This document shows positions 8,693-17,609 of a DNA stretch of 64,000 nucleotides, piece after piece. Origin of the DNA: Rhizobium sp. (GTDB lineage Bacteria > Pseudomonadota > Gammaproteobacteria > Burkholderiales > Thiobacillaceae); NCBI GenBank assembly GCA_019459285.1, contig JAIBEL010000016.1, positions 1 to 64,000 of the forward strand, given 5' to 3'. The notes beneath the pieces are model-generated. The model did no database searches and was not told the DNA's origin. It worked only from the letters and a program-made list of their open reading frames with translations. Position numbers and translations under genes: made by a program. The stretch's first letter is position 1. Each line of letters starts with the position of its first letter.

Positions 8693-9700
8693 ATGACATT
8701 CCCCAGACTGATCGCCGCGCTGCTCCTTACCGCCGTGGCCCTACCCGCGGCAGCCGAGGACGTCGTGGTGTATTCCGCACGCAATGAACAGCTCATCAAA
8801 CCCCTGTTCGACGCCTATACCCGCGACACCGGCGTACAAATCAAATTCATCACGGACAAGGAAGGTCCGCTGATGGCACGGCTGAAAGCGGAAGGCAGGA
8901 ACACCCCCGCCGACATGCTGCTGACGGTCGACGCCGGCAACCTGTGGCAGGCATCGGAAGAGGGCCTGCTGCGCCCGATCCAGTCGAAGACCCTGCAGGC
9001 CAACGTGCCGGCCCACCTGCGTGACCCCGACAACGAATGGTTCGGCCTGTCGGTCCGTGCGCGCACCTTGGTCTACAACACCCGCAAGGTCAAGCCTGCC
9101 GATCTGTCGACCTACGAAGATCTGGCCAATCCGAAATGGAAAGACCGCCTCTGCCTGCGGACGTCGAAGAAGGTTTATAACCAGAGCCTGGTCGCCATGA
9201 TGATCACCGAATACGGCGAAGGCAAAACCGAGGACATCGTGCGCGGCTGGGTCGCCAACCTCGCCACGTCGCCCTTCCCCGACGACACCAAGGCGATGGA
9301 GGCCGTGGCAGCCGGCCAATGCGATGTCACGCTGGTCAATACTTATTACTTTGGTCGCCTGATGGCGAAGCAGCCGAACCTGCCGCTGGCGATTTTCTGG
9401 CCCAACCAGAATCTGAAGAACAAGGCTGCCGGCGTGCACGTCAACATCTCCGGGGCGGGCGTCACGCGCTACGCCAGGAATCCGGCTGGCGCGCAGAAAC
9501 TGATCGAATGGCTGTCGTCCGACAAGGCGCAGAATCTGTTCGCCGACGTCAATCTGGAATACCCGGTCAACCCGAGCGTGACGCCTGACAAGACCGTGGC
9601 CGCCTGGGGCAGCTTCAGGCAGAACCTCATCAACGTGAAGGAAGCTGGCAGCCTGCAGGCCAAGGCCGTAAAATTGATGGATCGCTCCGGTTACAAGTAA
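8693..9700 (+). CDS. Ferric-iron ABC transporter, periplasmic binding protein (FbpA/FutA type)
   Basis: 335 residues. Signal peptide about 1-21 (cut near AAA-ED). The mature part begins VVVYSARNEQ, the characteristic start of the FbpA/AfuA/FutA group, and contains the paired metal-coordinating tyrosines Tyr218-Tyr219 in NTYYF. It captures Fe(III) in the periplasm for the permease and ATPase encoded downstream. A Fur-like site precedes it and an intrinsic terminator follows 40 bp after the stop, a common way to make far more binding protein than membrane subunits. Confidence 0.92.
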   Translation: MTFPRLIAALLLTAVALPAAAEDVVVYSARNEQLIKPLFDAYTRDTGVQIKFITDKEGPLMARLKAEGRNTPADMLLTVDAGNLWQASEEGLLRPIQSKTLQANVPAHLRDPDNEWFGLSVRARTLVYNTRKVKPADLSTYEDLANPKWKDRLCLRTSKKVYNQSLVAMMITEYGEGKTEDIVRGWVANLATSPFPDDTKAMEAVAAGQCDVTLVNTYYFGRLMAKQPNLPLAIFWPNQNLKNKAAGVHVNISGAGVTRYARNPAGAQKLIEWLSSDKAQNLFADVNLEYPVNPSVTPDKTVAAWGSFRQNLINVKEAGSLQAKAVKLMDRSGYK

Positions 9701-9739
9701 GAAGTGCCCCATCTTGTCTGACAAGCTTGCAACGCCCTC

Positions 9740-9768
9740 AAAAACGCCCGCTGCGGGCGTTTTTGTTT
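9740..9768 (+). terminator. Intrinsic terminator between binding protein and permease
   Basis: An 11-bp stem aaaaacgcccg / cgggcgttttt with a 3-nt loop ctg, followed by a T-rich tail. It lies 40 bp after the binding-protein stop and inside the reading frame that would result if the permease began at TTG 9714. Partial read-through is expected, since the rest of the transporter lies downstream. Confidence 0.8.
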
Positions 9769-9788
9769 GGTCGCCCCCCAGCGGCTGG

Positions 9789-11378
9789 ATGCTGTTCGCC
9801 CTTGCGATCACCGCGCTGGTGCTGGTGCCGGTCGTGGTCACCTTCTCGTCCTTTGCGCAGGTCGACGGCGACATCCTTGCCCACCTGGCCGAATTCGTCC
9901 TGCCCGAACTGGTCGGCAATACGCTGTGGCTGATGCTCGGCGTGGGGATTGGCGTCAGCGTGCTGGGCGTGTCGCTGGCCTGGCTCACGGCAATGTGCGA
10001 TTTTCCCGGCCGCCGCCTGTTCGACTGGGCGCTGCTGCTGCCGCTGGCCCTGCCTGCCTACGTCACCGCCTTCGTCGCGATCGGCCTGCTGGATTTCACC
10101 GGCCCGCTGCAGACCTGGCTGCGCGAAGGCTGGGGCATCACCGGCTTGCCCGAGATCCGCTCGCGCGGTGGGGTCATCCTGGTGATGTCGCTGGCGCTCT
10201 ATCCCTATGTCTATCTGATCGCGAAAAACGCCTTCGCGACGCAGGGCGCGATCGCGCTGGAAGCCGCGCAGTCGCTCGGGCTCTCGCGCACGCAGGGTTT
10301 TTTCCGGGTGGCACTGCCGATGGCGCGGCCGTGGATCGCCGCCGGCTTGATGCTGGCGCTGATGGAAACCCTGGCCGACTTCGGCACCATGGCAATCTTC
10401 AACTATGACACCTTCACCACCGCCATCTACAAGGCATGGTACAGCCTGTTTTCGCTGGCGGCGGCGGCGCAGCTGGCATCGATCCTGATCCTGTTCGTGC
10501 TGGTCGCGGTGGTATTCGAGCAGCGCTCGCGCACCCGGATGCGCTATGGTGCCGTGGGCCGCAGTGCCGCGCAGCGCCGCATCCGGCTGTCTCCGGCACT
10601 GGCCGGATTGGCGTTCCTGTATGCCGGAACGGTGCTGGCCATCGCCTTCCTCATTCCGGTCGTGCAACTCGCCCTGTGGGCACGCACGATCCTCGCCGAC
10701 GATCTCGATTCGCGTTACTGGGACTTCGCCTGGCATTCGGTGCTGCTGGCCGGCATCGGCACACTGATGGTGGTGGCCGTCGCGCTGCTGCTCGCCTACG
10801 CGGGACGCCAGCGCCCCGGCACCGCGATGACCTGGACGCAGCGCCTCGCCACGCTCGGCTACGCCTTCCCCGGCGCTGTACTGGCGGTGGGGCTGTTCAT
10901 CCCGGTGGCGGCGCTGGACAACTGGCTGATCGATCGCGGCCGCAGCTGGTTCGGCTTCGGCGGCACCGAGATCCTCAAAGGCACGCTGCTGGTCATGTTT
11001 CTGGCCTATCTGGTGCGTTTTCTTGCGGTCGGTTTCGGCCCCATCGACAGCGGACTGCATCGCATCACCCGCAGCATCGACGAAGCCGCACGCAACCTCG
11101 GCAGCTCAACCACCGCATTGCTTACCCGGGTGCACCTCCCCATCCTGCGAGCCAGCCTGCTGACGGCCGCGACGCTGACCTTCGTCGACATCATGAAGGA
11201 AATGCCCATTACCCTGATGACCCGTCCATTCGGCTGGGACACGCTGGCCGTGCGGGTGTTCGAAATGACCTCGGAAGGCGAATGGGAGCGCGCCGCGTTG
11301 CCTTCGCTCGCCATCGTCGTTGCCGGTATCATCCCCATCATTCTCCTGACCTGGCGTGGAACGCGCCCGCTTGACTGA
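9789..11378 (+). CDS. Ferric-iron ABC transporter permease, fused two-domain (FbpB type)
   Basis: About 529 residues. Two tandem binding-protein-dependent permease domains, each about six transmembrane helices, with EAA-type loops (EAAQSLGLSRTQGF in the first half, EAARNLGSSTTALL in the second). This is the usual FbpB/SfuB layout. The frame is open from a TTG at 9714, but that 25-residue leader (including KTPAAGVF) is simply the translated terminator stem, so ATG 9789, just before the first membrane helix, is preferred. Neither start has a convincing ribosome-binding site. Six bases separate it from the ATPase gene. Confidence 0.88.
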   Translation: MLFALAITALVLVPVVVTFSSFAQVDGDILAHLAEFVLPELVGNTLWLMLGVGIGVSVLGVSLAWLTAMCDFPGRRLFDWALLLPLALPAYVTAFVAIGLLDFTGPLQTWLREGWGITGLPEIRSRGGVILVMSLALYPYVYLIAKNAFATQGAIALEAAQSLGLSRTQGFFRVALPMARPWIAAGLMLALMETLADFGTMAIFNYDTFTTAIYKAWYSLFSLAAAAQLASILILFVLVAVVFEQRSRTRMRYGAVGRSAAQRRIRLSPALAGLAFLYAGTVLAIAFLIPVVQLALWARTILADDLDSRYWDFAWHSVLLAGIGTLMVVAVALLLAYAGRQRPGTAMTWTQRLATLGYAFPGAVLAVGLFIPVAALDNWLIDRGRSWFGFGGTEILKGTLLVMFLAYLVRFLAVGFGPIDSGLHRITRSIDEAARNLGSSTTALLTRVHLPILRASLLTAATLTFVDIMKEMPITLMTRPFGWDTLAVRVFEMTSEGEWERAALPSLAIVVAGIIPIILLTWRGTRPLD

Positions 11379-11384
11379 CCGCCT

Positions 11385-12452
11385 ATGGCTGAACTGATCC
11401 TCGACTCGGTCTCGCAATCGTACGCCGCACGACAGATCATCGCCGACCTTTCCTTCACTCTGCCCGAAGGAACGATCGGCTGCCTGCTCGGCCCGTCGGG
11501 CTGCGGCAAGACCACCGCGCTACGCTGTATCTCCGGCTTCGAGCCGATCCAGACGGGCGAAATCCGCATCGGCGGCGAAGTCGTCAGCCGCCACGGCTGG
11601 ATGCTGCCTGCGGAAAAACGACGCGTCGGCATGGTGTTCCAGGACTACGCCCTGTTCCCGCACCTGAGCGTGGCGGACAACGTCGGCTTCGGCCTGCGCG
11701 GCCAGCCCTCGACTGAGCGTCTGGCACGAATCGACGAGTTGCTGGCACTGGTCGGCCTGGCCGGTCACGCCGGACAATTTCCGCATCAACTGTCCGGCGG
11801 CCAGCAGCAGCGCGTGGCCCTTGCCCGCGCACTGGCGCCGCGCCCGCGCCTGATCCTGATGGACGAGCCTTTCTCCAATCTCGACGTCGAACTGCGCGAA
11901 CGCCTGTCGCTCGAAGTACGCGACATCCTCAAGCGCGAAACGACCACCGCGCTCATCGTCACTCACGACCAGCACGAGGCCTTCGCGCTGGCCGACTGGG
12001 TCGGCGTCATGCACGAAGGCCGCATCCAGCAGTGGGACACGCCCTACAACCTGTATCACGAACCCGCCAACCGCTTCGTCGCCGACTTCGTCGGCCAGGG
12101 TGCGCTGCTCCCCGGGGAAGTCATCAACGATCATCAGGTCGAAATCGAGCTCGGCGTGCTGGACGGCCACATCCCGATCGAATGCGGCGCCCGCGGCTGC
12201 GACGAATGCGTGCGCAGCTGTCATGTCGACGTGCTGCTGCGCCCCGACGACATCGTCCACGACGACGACAGCCTGCTGCTGGCGGAGGTCGAGAACAAGG
12301 CCTTCCGCGGCGCCGAATTCCTCTACACGCTGAAGCTGCCGAGCGGCCAACGCGCGCTGTCGCTGGTGCCGTCGCACCACGATCACGCCATCGGCGAAAA
12401 GATCGGCATCAAGCTGGCCGTCGATCATGTCGTGGCATTCCGCCGCGAATAA
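11385..12452 (+). CDS. Ferric-iron ABC transporter ATPase (FbpC type) with cysteine cluster
   Basis: 355 residues. Walker [10 protein letters not shown] (36-44), Q-loop FQDY (about 85-88), signature LSGGQQQR (136-143), Walker B LILMDEP (156-162), H-loop THDQ. The C-terminal regulatory (TOBE-like) domain carries four cysteines in CX4CX2CX3C-H spacing (Cys267, 272, 275, 279, then His280). These are absent from most FbpC proteins I know and could hold zinc or an Fe-S cluster; that is inference. The family energises Fe(III) import. It is followed after four bases by a hybrid histidine kinase gene. Confidence 0.92.
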   Translation: MAELILDSVSQSYAARQIIADLSFTLPEGTIGCLLGPSGCGKTTALRCISGFEPIQTGEIRIGGEVVSRHGWMLPAEKRRVGMVFQDYALFPHLSVADNVGFGLRGQPSTERLARIDELLALVGLAGHAGQFPHQLSGGQQQRVALARALAPRPRLILMDEPFSNLDVELRERLSLEVRDILKRETTTALIVTHDQHEAFALADWVGVMHEGRIQQWDTPYNLYHEPANRFVADFVGQGALLPGEVINDHQVEIELGVLDGHIPIECGARGCDECVRSCHVDVLLRPDDIVHDDDSLLLAEVENKAFRGAEFLYTLKLPSGQRALSLVPSHHDHAIGEKIGIKLAVDHVVAFRRE

Positions 12453-12456
12453 TTCC

Positions 12457-14988
12457 ATGCTGCCCGCCCCTCTCCGCGGTTTGCTGTTCAACGTCGGGCT
12501 GGGCTTCACCGCCGCCCTGTTGCTGATGCTGGCCGTGATCGGTCTGGGCGTCACCCAGATGGCCTATCTCAACGCCGAGCTCTCGAAGGTCGTGACCGTC
12601 AACAACGTCAAGACGCGCCTGGCTTCGCACATGCGCGACACGCTGCGCGACCGCGCGATGCTGATGCACAACATCGTGGTCTCCATCGATCCCTGGGAAA
12701 AAGACACGCTCTTCCTGCAGTTCCAGGAGTATGGCGAACGCTATTCCAAGGATCGCAGCCAGCTGGTGACGATGCTCAGTACGCCCGAGGAAAAGAGGCT
12801 GATGGCCGACCTTGATGCCATCACGCTGGCCAATCAGCCGGTCATGTTCGACGTGGTCGAAGCGGCGCTCGACGACAACAATTACAACGCGCTGACCCTG
12901 CTCCAGAAACAGGCCATTCCCCTGCAGAACCGGCTGGTCGAAGCGCTCGACAACATGACCAGCCTCCAGCGCAAGGAAAACGAGACCGCACTGGGCAAAA
13001 CCTTCACTGCCTACCAGGCCACACGCAACCTGATGCTGGTGCTGGGCATCTTCGCGACCTTGCTGGCCTCGCTGGTGGCCGTACTGGTAGGCCGCCGCAT
13101 GCTTACGCAGACGCGCCAACTGGAAGTGGAAAGACAGAAGTACCAGACCCTGTTCGAAACCAACTCGGACGCCGTCGTCATCCTCGACAACTCAGGATTC
13201 ACCGATTGCAATCCGGCCACGCTGTCGCTGTTCGGCATGGATACGGTCAAAGAATTCCTGCACACACCGATACAGAAGCTGGGTACGCCGATCCAGGCCA
13301 ATGGCGGAATGGCCATCGACAACGCCATGCGTGCCATCAACCTGGCACGCCATCTGGGGCATGCCGCCATAGACTGGCAGGGCGTGCGCAAGGACGGCTC
13401 GGTGTTCTCGGCCGAAATCGCCCTCCATGCCATGACGCTGGAAGGCAAGCCGGTGATCCAGGCGATCATGCGCGACGTGTCCGAACGCCGGGCCGCCGAG
13501 GCCGCCAAGGAAGCGGCCCGCGAGGCGGCCATCCAGATGGCGCGCGCCAAATCGGAATTCGTCGCCAACGTCAGCCATGAAATCCGCACCCCGATGCACG
13601 GCATCCTGGGGATGAGCGGACTGTTGCTGAAAACCCCGCTCGACGGCCGCCAGCGCGAATATGCCTCCACCCTCAGAAGCTCGGCTGAAAGCCTGCTTAC
13701 GATCATCAACGACATCCTCGATTTCTCCAAGATCGAGGCGGGCAAGCTCTCCATCGAACAGGTCGCCTTCTCGCCGATTGCACTGGTGCAGGGCGTGACG
13801 GCCCTGTTCCAGGCGCGCGCACTGGAGAAAAATCTGCACCTCACCCTGTCGCTGCCCGAGCATGCGCCTGCCGCGCTGCTGGGCGATCCCACGCGCATCC
13901 GCCAGATCCTGTTGAATCTGGTCGACAACGCCATCAAATTCACCCACCAGGGCGAAGTCGAACTGCACGCGCGCTTCGCGACGGACGAGGACGGTATCGG
14001 GTGTCAGTTCAGCGTGCGCGACAGCGGTATCGGCATGAATGAAGAAACCCAGACACGCCTGTTCCAGGCTTTTTCGCAGGCGGATTCGTCGACCACGCGT
14101 CGCTATGGCGGCACCGGCCTGGGGCTTGCGGTCAGCAGCCAGCTGGCCGGTCTGATGGGTGGGCGACTCACGGTCGAGAGCCAACCGGGCAAGGGCAGCT
14201 GCTTCACCCTGCATCTCACGCTCCCCGCGACCACCCTGCCGCTGGCCGAGCTTCCGACGCAGCCTGTCCTCCAGCTGCAGGGCCGCGTCCTGATGGTGGA
14301 AGACCACCCGGTCAACCAGAAAGTCCTGTCGCACCAGTTGCGCGAAATGGGCCTGCAGTTTGCCGTGGCCGTCAGCGGCACCCAGGCGCTGGACCTGTTG
14401 TCGTCGGAGGCTTTCGATCTGGTGCTGATGGACTGGCAAATGCCGGAAATGGACGGCCTGGAAGCCACCCAGCGGATTCGCCGACTGGAGACCGACACCC
14501 GCCACATTCCAATCATCGCATTGACCGCCAATGCCAATGCAGGCTTCCGCGAAGCCTGCCTGGCAGCGGGCGCGAACGATTACCTCAGCAAACCCTATAC
14601 TGAAGCCGCATTGTTCGCGCTGCTGATGCAATGGCTGCCGCAGGCTGCGCCAGCTGCAGCCACCGCCCCGCTGCTCGACCTGTCCGCCCTGCATGCACGC
14701 TATCCCGGCAATCCGCAACTGGTGCACGATCTGGAAACGCTCTTCGTCTCCACCACCGAAACCAGCCTGAGCGCGCTGAAACGCGGGATCGAGCAAGGCC
14801 AGACCGAGCTCTGCCGCAAGGAAGCACACGCCCTCAAGGGCGCAGCCGCCAGCGTGATGGCCACCGTTATCCGGGAAGGCGCCGCACGCATCGAAACCCG
14901 CGTTCAAAGCGGCGATTTCGCCGCCGCCGCCGCCGAACTGGCGGCACTGGAAGCACACTTCCGTACCCATGGCGGCGACGCACATTGA
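12457..14988 (+). CDS. Hybrid sensor histidine kinase with PAS, receiver and Hpt domains
   Basis: 843 residues: TM1 (about 10-32), a ~160-residue periplasmic helical sensor, TM2 (about 192-212), PAS (about 225-340), HisKA with phospho-His374 in SHEIRTP, HATPase (N-box near 490, G-boxes near 522-556), receiver with phospho-Asp659 in LMDWQMPEMDG, and C-terminal Hpt with His791 in HALKG. This is a full BarA/ArcB-type phosphorelay, but no DNA-binding output is encoded nearby. ATG 12457 is preferred because an alternative ATG at 12427 would overlap fbpC by 26 bp. Position suggests co-transcription with the iron transporter. Confidence 0.9.
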   Translation: MLPAPLRGLLFNVGLGFTAALLLMLAVIGLGVTQMAYLNAELSKVVTVNNVKTRLASHMRDTLRDRAMLMHNIVVSIDPWEKDTLFLQFQEYGERYSKDRSQLVTMLSTPEEKRLMADLDAITLANQPVMFDVVEAALDDNNYNALTLLQKQAIPLQNRLVEALDNMTSLQRKENETALGKTFTAYQATRNLMLVLGIFATLLASLVAVLVGRRMLTQTRQLEVERQKYQTLFETNSDAVVILDNSGFTDCNPATLSLFGMDTVKEFLHTPIQKLGTPIQANGGMAIDNAMRAINLARHLGHAAIDWQGVRKDGSVFSAEIALHAMTLEGKPVIQAIMRDVSERRAAEAAKEAAREAAIQMARAKSEFVANVSHEIRTPMHGILGMSGLLLKTPLDGRQREYASTLRSSAESLLTIINDILDFSKIEAGKLSIEQVAFSPIALVQGVTALFQARALEKNLHLTLSLPEHAPAALLGDPTRIRQILLNLVDNAIKFTHQGEVELHARFATDEDGIGCQFSVRDSGIGMNEETQTRLFQAFSQADSSTTRRYGGTGLGLAVSSQLAGLMGGRLTVESQPGKGSCFTLHLTLPATTLPLAELPTQPVLQLQGRVLMVEDHPVNQKVLSHQLREMGLQFAVAVSGTQALDLLSSEAFDLVLMDWQMPEMDGLEATQRIRRLETDTRHIPIIALTANANAGFREACLAAGANDYLSKPYTEAALFALLMQWLPQAAPAAATAPLLDLSALHARYPGNPQLVHDLETLFVSTTETSLSALKRGIEQGQTELCRKEAHALKGAAASVMATVIREGAARIETRVQSGDFAAAAAELAALEAHFRTHGGDAH

Positions 14989-15040
14989 CGCACGTCCTGC
15001 GGCGCGTAGGATTAAAATCTAGCCGTCCAGGAGACATGTC

Positions 15041-15772
15041 ATGATGCGTCCGCTTCCCCTCCTACTCGCCTGCCTTTGCAGCCTGCCTGCGATCGCCGCC
15101 GAACCGCCTACGGCCCCTCCCCCACCGACCGCAGCCCCTGTCGCACCTGCTGCGCCCGAACAAAGCTGGATCGACGTCACGCCGACGCCCTATGGCCCCA
15201 TGCTGATGCAGCAGGCGCCGCCGCCGCCCTACCGCGATTACCAGATGAATCGCATCCTGACGCCCGAGGAAAAGGCACGCTGGCTGCAGATGGCCATGCC
15301 CATGATGTCCCATCTGATGCAAATGGACGCGCGCGAGGCGATGAACTATTTCGCCCTCAAGTACAAGGCCAAACCCGGCGTGTCGTTCGACCAGGTGGTC
15401 GAATCGATGATGCTGCGCGCCAATCAGCTGAACCTCAAGTTCGTCGGCAAGAACCTGATATGGAAGGAATTCCGGGCCATGCTGCACGACGACAAGGCGC
15501 CGCGCGTCGAGGTATTCAGCTTTTGCGACATCGCCGTCGGACGCGACCTGCTCAAGGTCATTCCGGAGATCGTCGTATTCCTGCCCTGCCGCATCGCGGT
15601 GATGGAAGATGCCGACAAGAACATCTGGGTTCTGACATTGGACTGGGACGTGACCTGGCTCGACCAGGCCGGCAAGCAGGCGGGCATCACGCCGGAATTG
15701 CGCAAGGGCGCGATGGACATCCGCGAGAAGCTGGATAGCGTGATGCGTGCCGGGGCCGACGGCGCACTATAA
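15041..15772 (+). CDS. Secreted proline-rich DUF302-like protein
   Basis: 243 residues. Signal peptide about 1-20, then a Pro/Ala/Thr-rich linker (about 21-70) and a C-terminal domain matching the DUF302 pattern: GVSFDQVVESM, a middle strand EVFSFCD, then FLPCRIAVMED and WVLTLDWD. A function for DUF302 is not established; the domain occurs in periplasmic and electron-transfer-associated proteins of sulfur and iron bacteria. Two cysteines (FCDIA, LPCRI) sit in the domain. AGGAGA lies seven bases before the ATG. Unlinked in function to either neighbour as far as can be seen. Confidence 0.75.
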   Translation: MMRPLPLLLACLCSLPAIAAEPPTAPPPPTAAPVAPAAPEQSWIDVTPTPYGPMLMQQAPPPPYRDYQMNRILTPEEKARWLQMAMPMMSHLMQMDAREAMNYFALKYKAKPGVSFDQVVESMMLRANQLNLKFVGKNLIWKEFRAMLHDDKAPRVEVFSFCDIAVGRDLLKVIPEIVVFLPCRIAVMEDADKNIWVLTLDWDVTWLDQAGKQAGITPELRKGAMDIREKLDSVMRAGADGAL

Positions 15773-15860
15773 ACGCCGGGCGCTGCCCGCAAAAAAACCT
15801 GAATGCCCGTTGCCACGGTGAAATGGCACCATACGGGATTCGTTTCCGGCCCCGAACCGC

Positions 15861-16895
15861 ATGCCTACGCTTTTCTCCCCGTTCATCTCGCTCCCCATGC
15901 TGGAGCGGAATTTCGCCGACGGACTCGCCGCCATGCTGGAAAACCATCGCGGCCTGGGCGTCTACATCCTCGTCCTCGCCAACGCCGCCTACGATCCGAA
16001 GCTGTGGACACGACTCGCCCCTGCACTGTCGGCACGTCATGCAGAACTCGCAGCGGCCCTCACCGACACCCTTCGCGATGGCAGGAAATTGGCCGAACCG
16101 GAGGATGACGTGCTGGTTTTCCTCAAGCTCCTCGCCATCGGCTTCGACCATCTGAAAACGATGGAAAGCCGCAGCGCCGGACCGTGGCACCTGTTCTTCA
16201 ACCCCATCCGCGCCTTGCGCCCGCCCCGCATCAGCGGAACGAGATTCGACAGCCTGCTGCGCCCCTTCGACCCCGCGGGCTTCCATTTCAACAAGCCGTT
16301 TCTCGCCAAGGAAATCCTGTGGGAAGGCAAGCTCGCCGCCAAGCCGGCACGCCTGCTGTACAACAAATTTCCCTTCGCCAGGCTGCATGGCTTGCTGGTG
16401 CCCGAGCCCCAGCGCGAACTGCCGCAGTTCCTCACCCCCGAACTGCACGGCTGGGCCTGGCACCTGTGCGCCCATGCCGGCGCGCACGGTCTTTCCCACG
16501 CCACCAACCGCGCCGGCGCCGGCGCCTCCGTCAACCAGCTGCACTTCCAGAGCTTTGTGCAGCCGAATCCCTTGCCGGTGAAATACCCATGTTTTACCCA
16601 CAACGGCGGCAGCGAGCCCTATCCGCTTCCCTGTCAACGTTTCACCGAACCGGCCGACGCCTGGCTCGAACTCGATCGCCTGCATGCGCACAACATCCCC
16701 TACAACCTGATCTACAGCAAGAACTGCCTGCATCTCGTCGCCCGCGTGCCACAGGACAGCGACAAACTGTGTGCGGATAGCCGCAGTTACGGCTGGAGCG
16801 AAATGGCGGGGGCGGTCACCCTGTTCAGCCGGGAGGCGTTTGAAAGCTTGAGTGCGGTGGAATTTGAGGCGGAATTGGCGGGCTTTGCACCGTGA
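15861..16895 (+). CDS. HIT/GalT-superfamily nucleotidyltransferase-like protein
   Basis: 344 residues, no signal peptide. The central part (about 165-235) has the pattern of the GalT/Apa/GDP-hexose phosphorylase branch of the HIT fold: YNKFP..RLHGLLVPE, then GASVNQLHFQ. The nucleophile-position histidine (His228) and following Gln230 are kept, but the first histidine of HxHxQ is Gln226. Reactions in this branch move a nucleotidyl group between phosphates and sugars; the actual substrate is unknown. No sugar-pathway gene is adjacent. The assignment is by motif only. Confidence 0.6.
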   Translation: MPTLFSPFISLPMLERNFADGLAAMLENHRGLGVYILVLANAAYDPKLWTRLAPALSARHAELAAALTDTLRDGRKLAEPEDDVLVFLKLLAIGFDHLKTMESRSAGPWHLFFNPIRALRPPRISGTRFDSLLRPFDPAGFHFNKPFLAKEILWEGKLAAKPARLLYNKFPFARLHGLLVPEPQRELPQFLTPELHGWAWHLCAHAGAHGLSHATNRAGAGASVNQLHFQSFVQPNPLPVKYPCFTHNGGSEPYPLPCQRFTEPADAWLELDRLHAHNIPYNLIYSKNCLHLVARVPQDSDKLCADSRSYGWSEMAGAVTLFSREAFESLSAVEFEAELAGFAP

Positions 16896-17006
16896 CGGGG
16901 GCGATCTGTCCTCGTATCCCCCGGCCCAAACGGACCATACCCTACACATCACCGTGTCAAGGCCTCGCCTGTAAGCTCCTCCGGTCCTACCTGAGGAGAA
17001 ACGGCC

Positions 17007-17600
17007 GTGCACAAATGGATTCATGCCCTGGCGCTGATGCTCGCACTGAGCGCGGCTTTCCCTGCGGCTGCCTCGACCCTCAGCGTTGCAGGCGTCAATG
17101 ACCCGCTTGCGCCCCCTCCTGCAGTGGCCACACCCATTACGGGCGTCGATGGCCCGCTTGCACCCGCCACGGACACCACCCTGCCCTACCGTGCCGATGG
17201 CATCTTCGATTTCTCCGCGATCGACCTCGGCGCCGGCATCACGCTCCGCTTCGACCCGCAAACGCAGAACGTGACGCTGCTCTCGCTGGGAGACATCCTG
17301 ATCGATGGAATGATCGATGCCAGCGGAATCCAGCTTGCGCTGGAAACACCAGGGAAGATCCTTGTCTCAGGTTCAATCTTGGCGGACACCCTTTCGCTGA
17401 GTGCTAATACCGTATCGCTGCTCGGCTCTATAACCCTCACACCTGATGCGCCGTATCTGCCGTCTGTGGGCAATATCACCATCCGAGGGCCGGGCTCAAT
17501 CACCCTTACCGTGCCCGAGCCCGCAACGCCATGGTTGGTCGTAACGCTGCTTCCGATATTGATACTGCTCGGACGTAAACGCATCTCGCACGGGTACTAG
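17007..17600 (+). CDS. PEP-CTERM sorted envelope protein
   Basis: 197 residues. Signal peptide about 1-22 (cut near AAA-ST), a short Pro-rich segment with near-repeated VNDPLAP/VDGPLAP units, a beta-rich region of alternating short hydrophobic strands (about 65-165), then the sorting tail: VPEPATP (about 169-175), a hydrophobic helix and RKR (190-192). Such proteins are recognised by an exosortase (EpsH family) and exported with extracellular polysaccharide. The GTG start is supported by AGGAGA about nine bases upstream. No exosortase is encoded in the window. The function of the beta-rich body is not known. Confidence 0.85.
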   Translation: MHKWIHALALMLALSAAFPAAASTLSVAGVNDPLAPPPAVATPITGVDGPLAPATDTTLPYRADGIFDFSAIDLGAGITLRFDPQTQNVTLLSLGDILIDGMIDASGIQLALETPGKILVSGSILADTLSLSANTVSLLGSITLTPDAPYLPSVGNITIRGPGSITLTVPEPATPWLVVTLLPILILLGRKRISHGY

Positions 17601-17609
17601 CCCCAGCTG

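Noticed and set aside
8741-9988. 415-codon minus-strand frame over the iron-binding protein and terminator
   Set aside because: Runs through a strong terminator and across two real genes; shadow frame.
12427-12456. Upstream ATG for the hybrid kinase
   Set aside because: It would overlap fbpC by 26 bp and add a non-family leader; the ATG at 12457 lies just before the first membrane helix.
15687-17261. 524-codon minus-strand frame over the HIT-like and DUF302 genes
   Set aside because: Gly/Arg/His-biased antisense translation; crosses the ends of three plus-strand genes.
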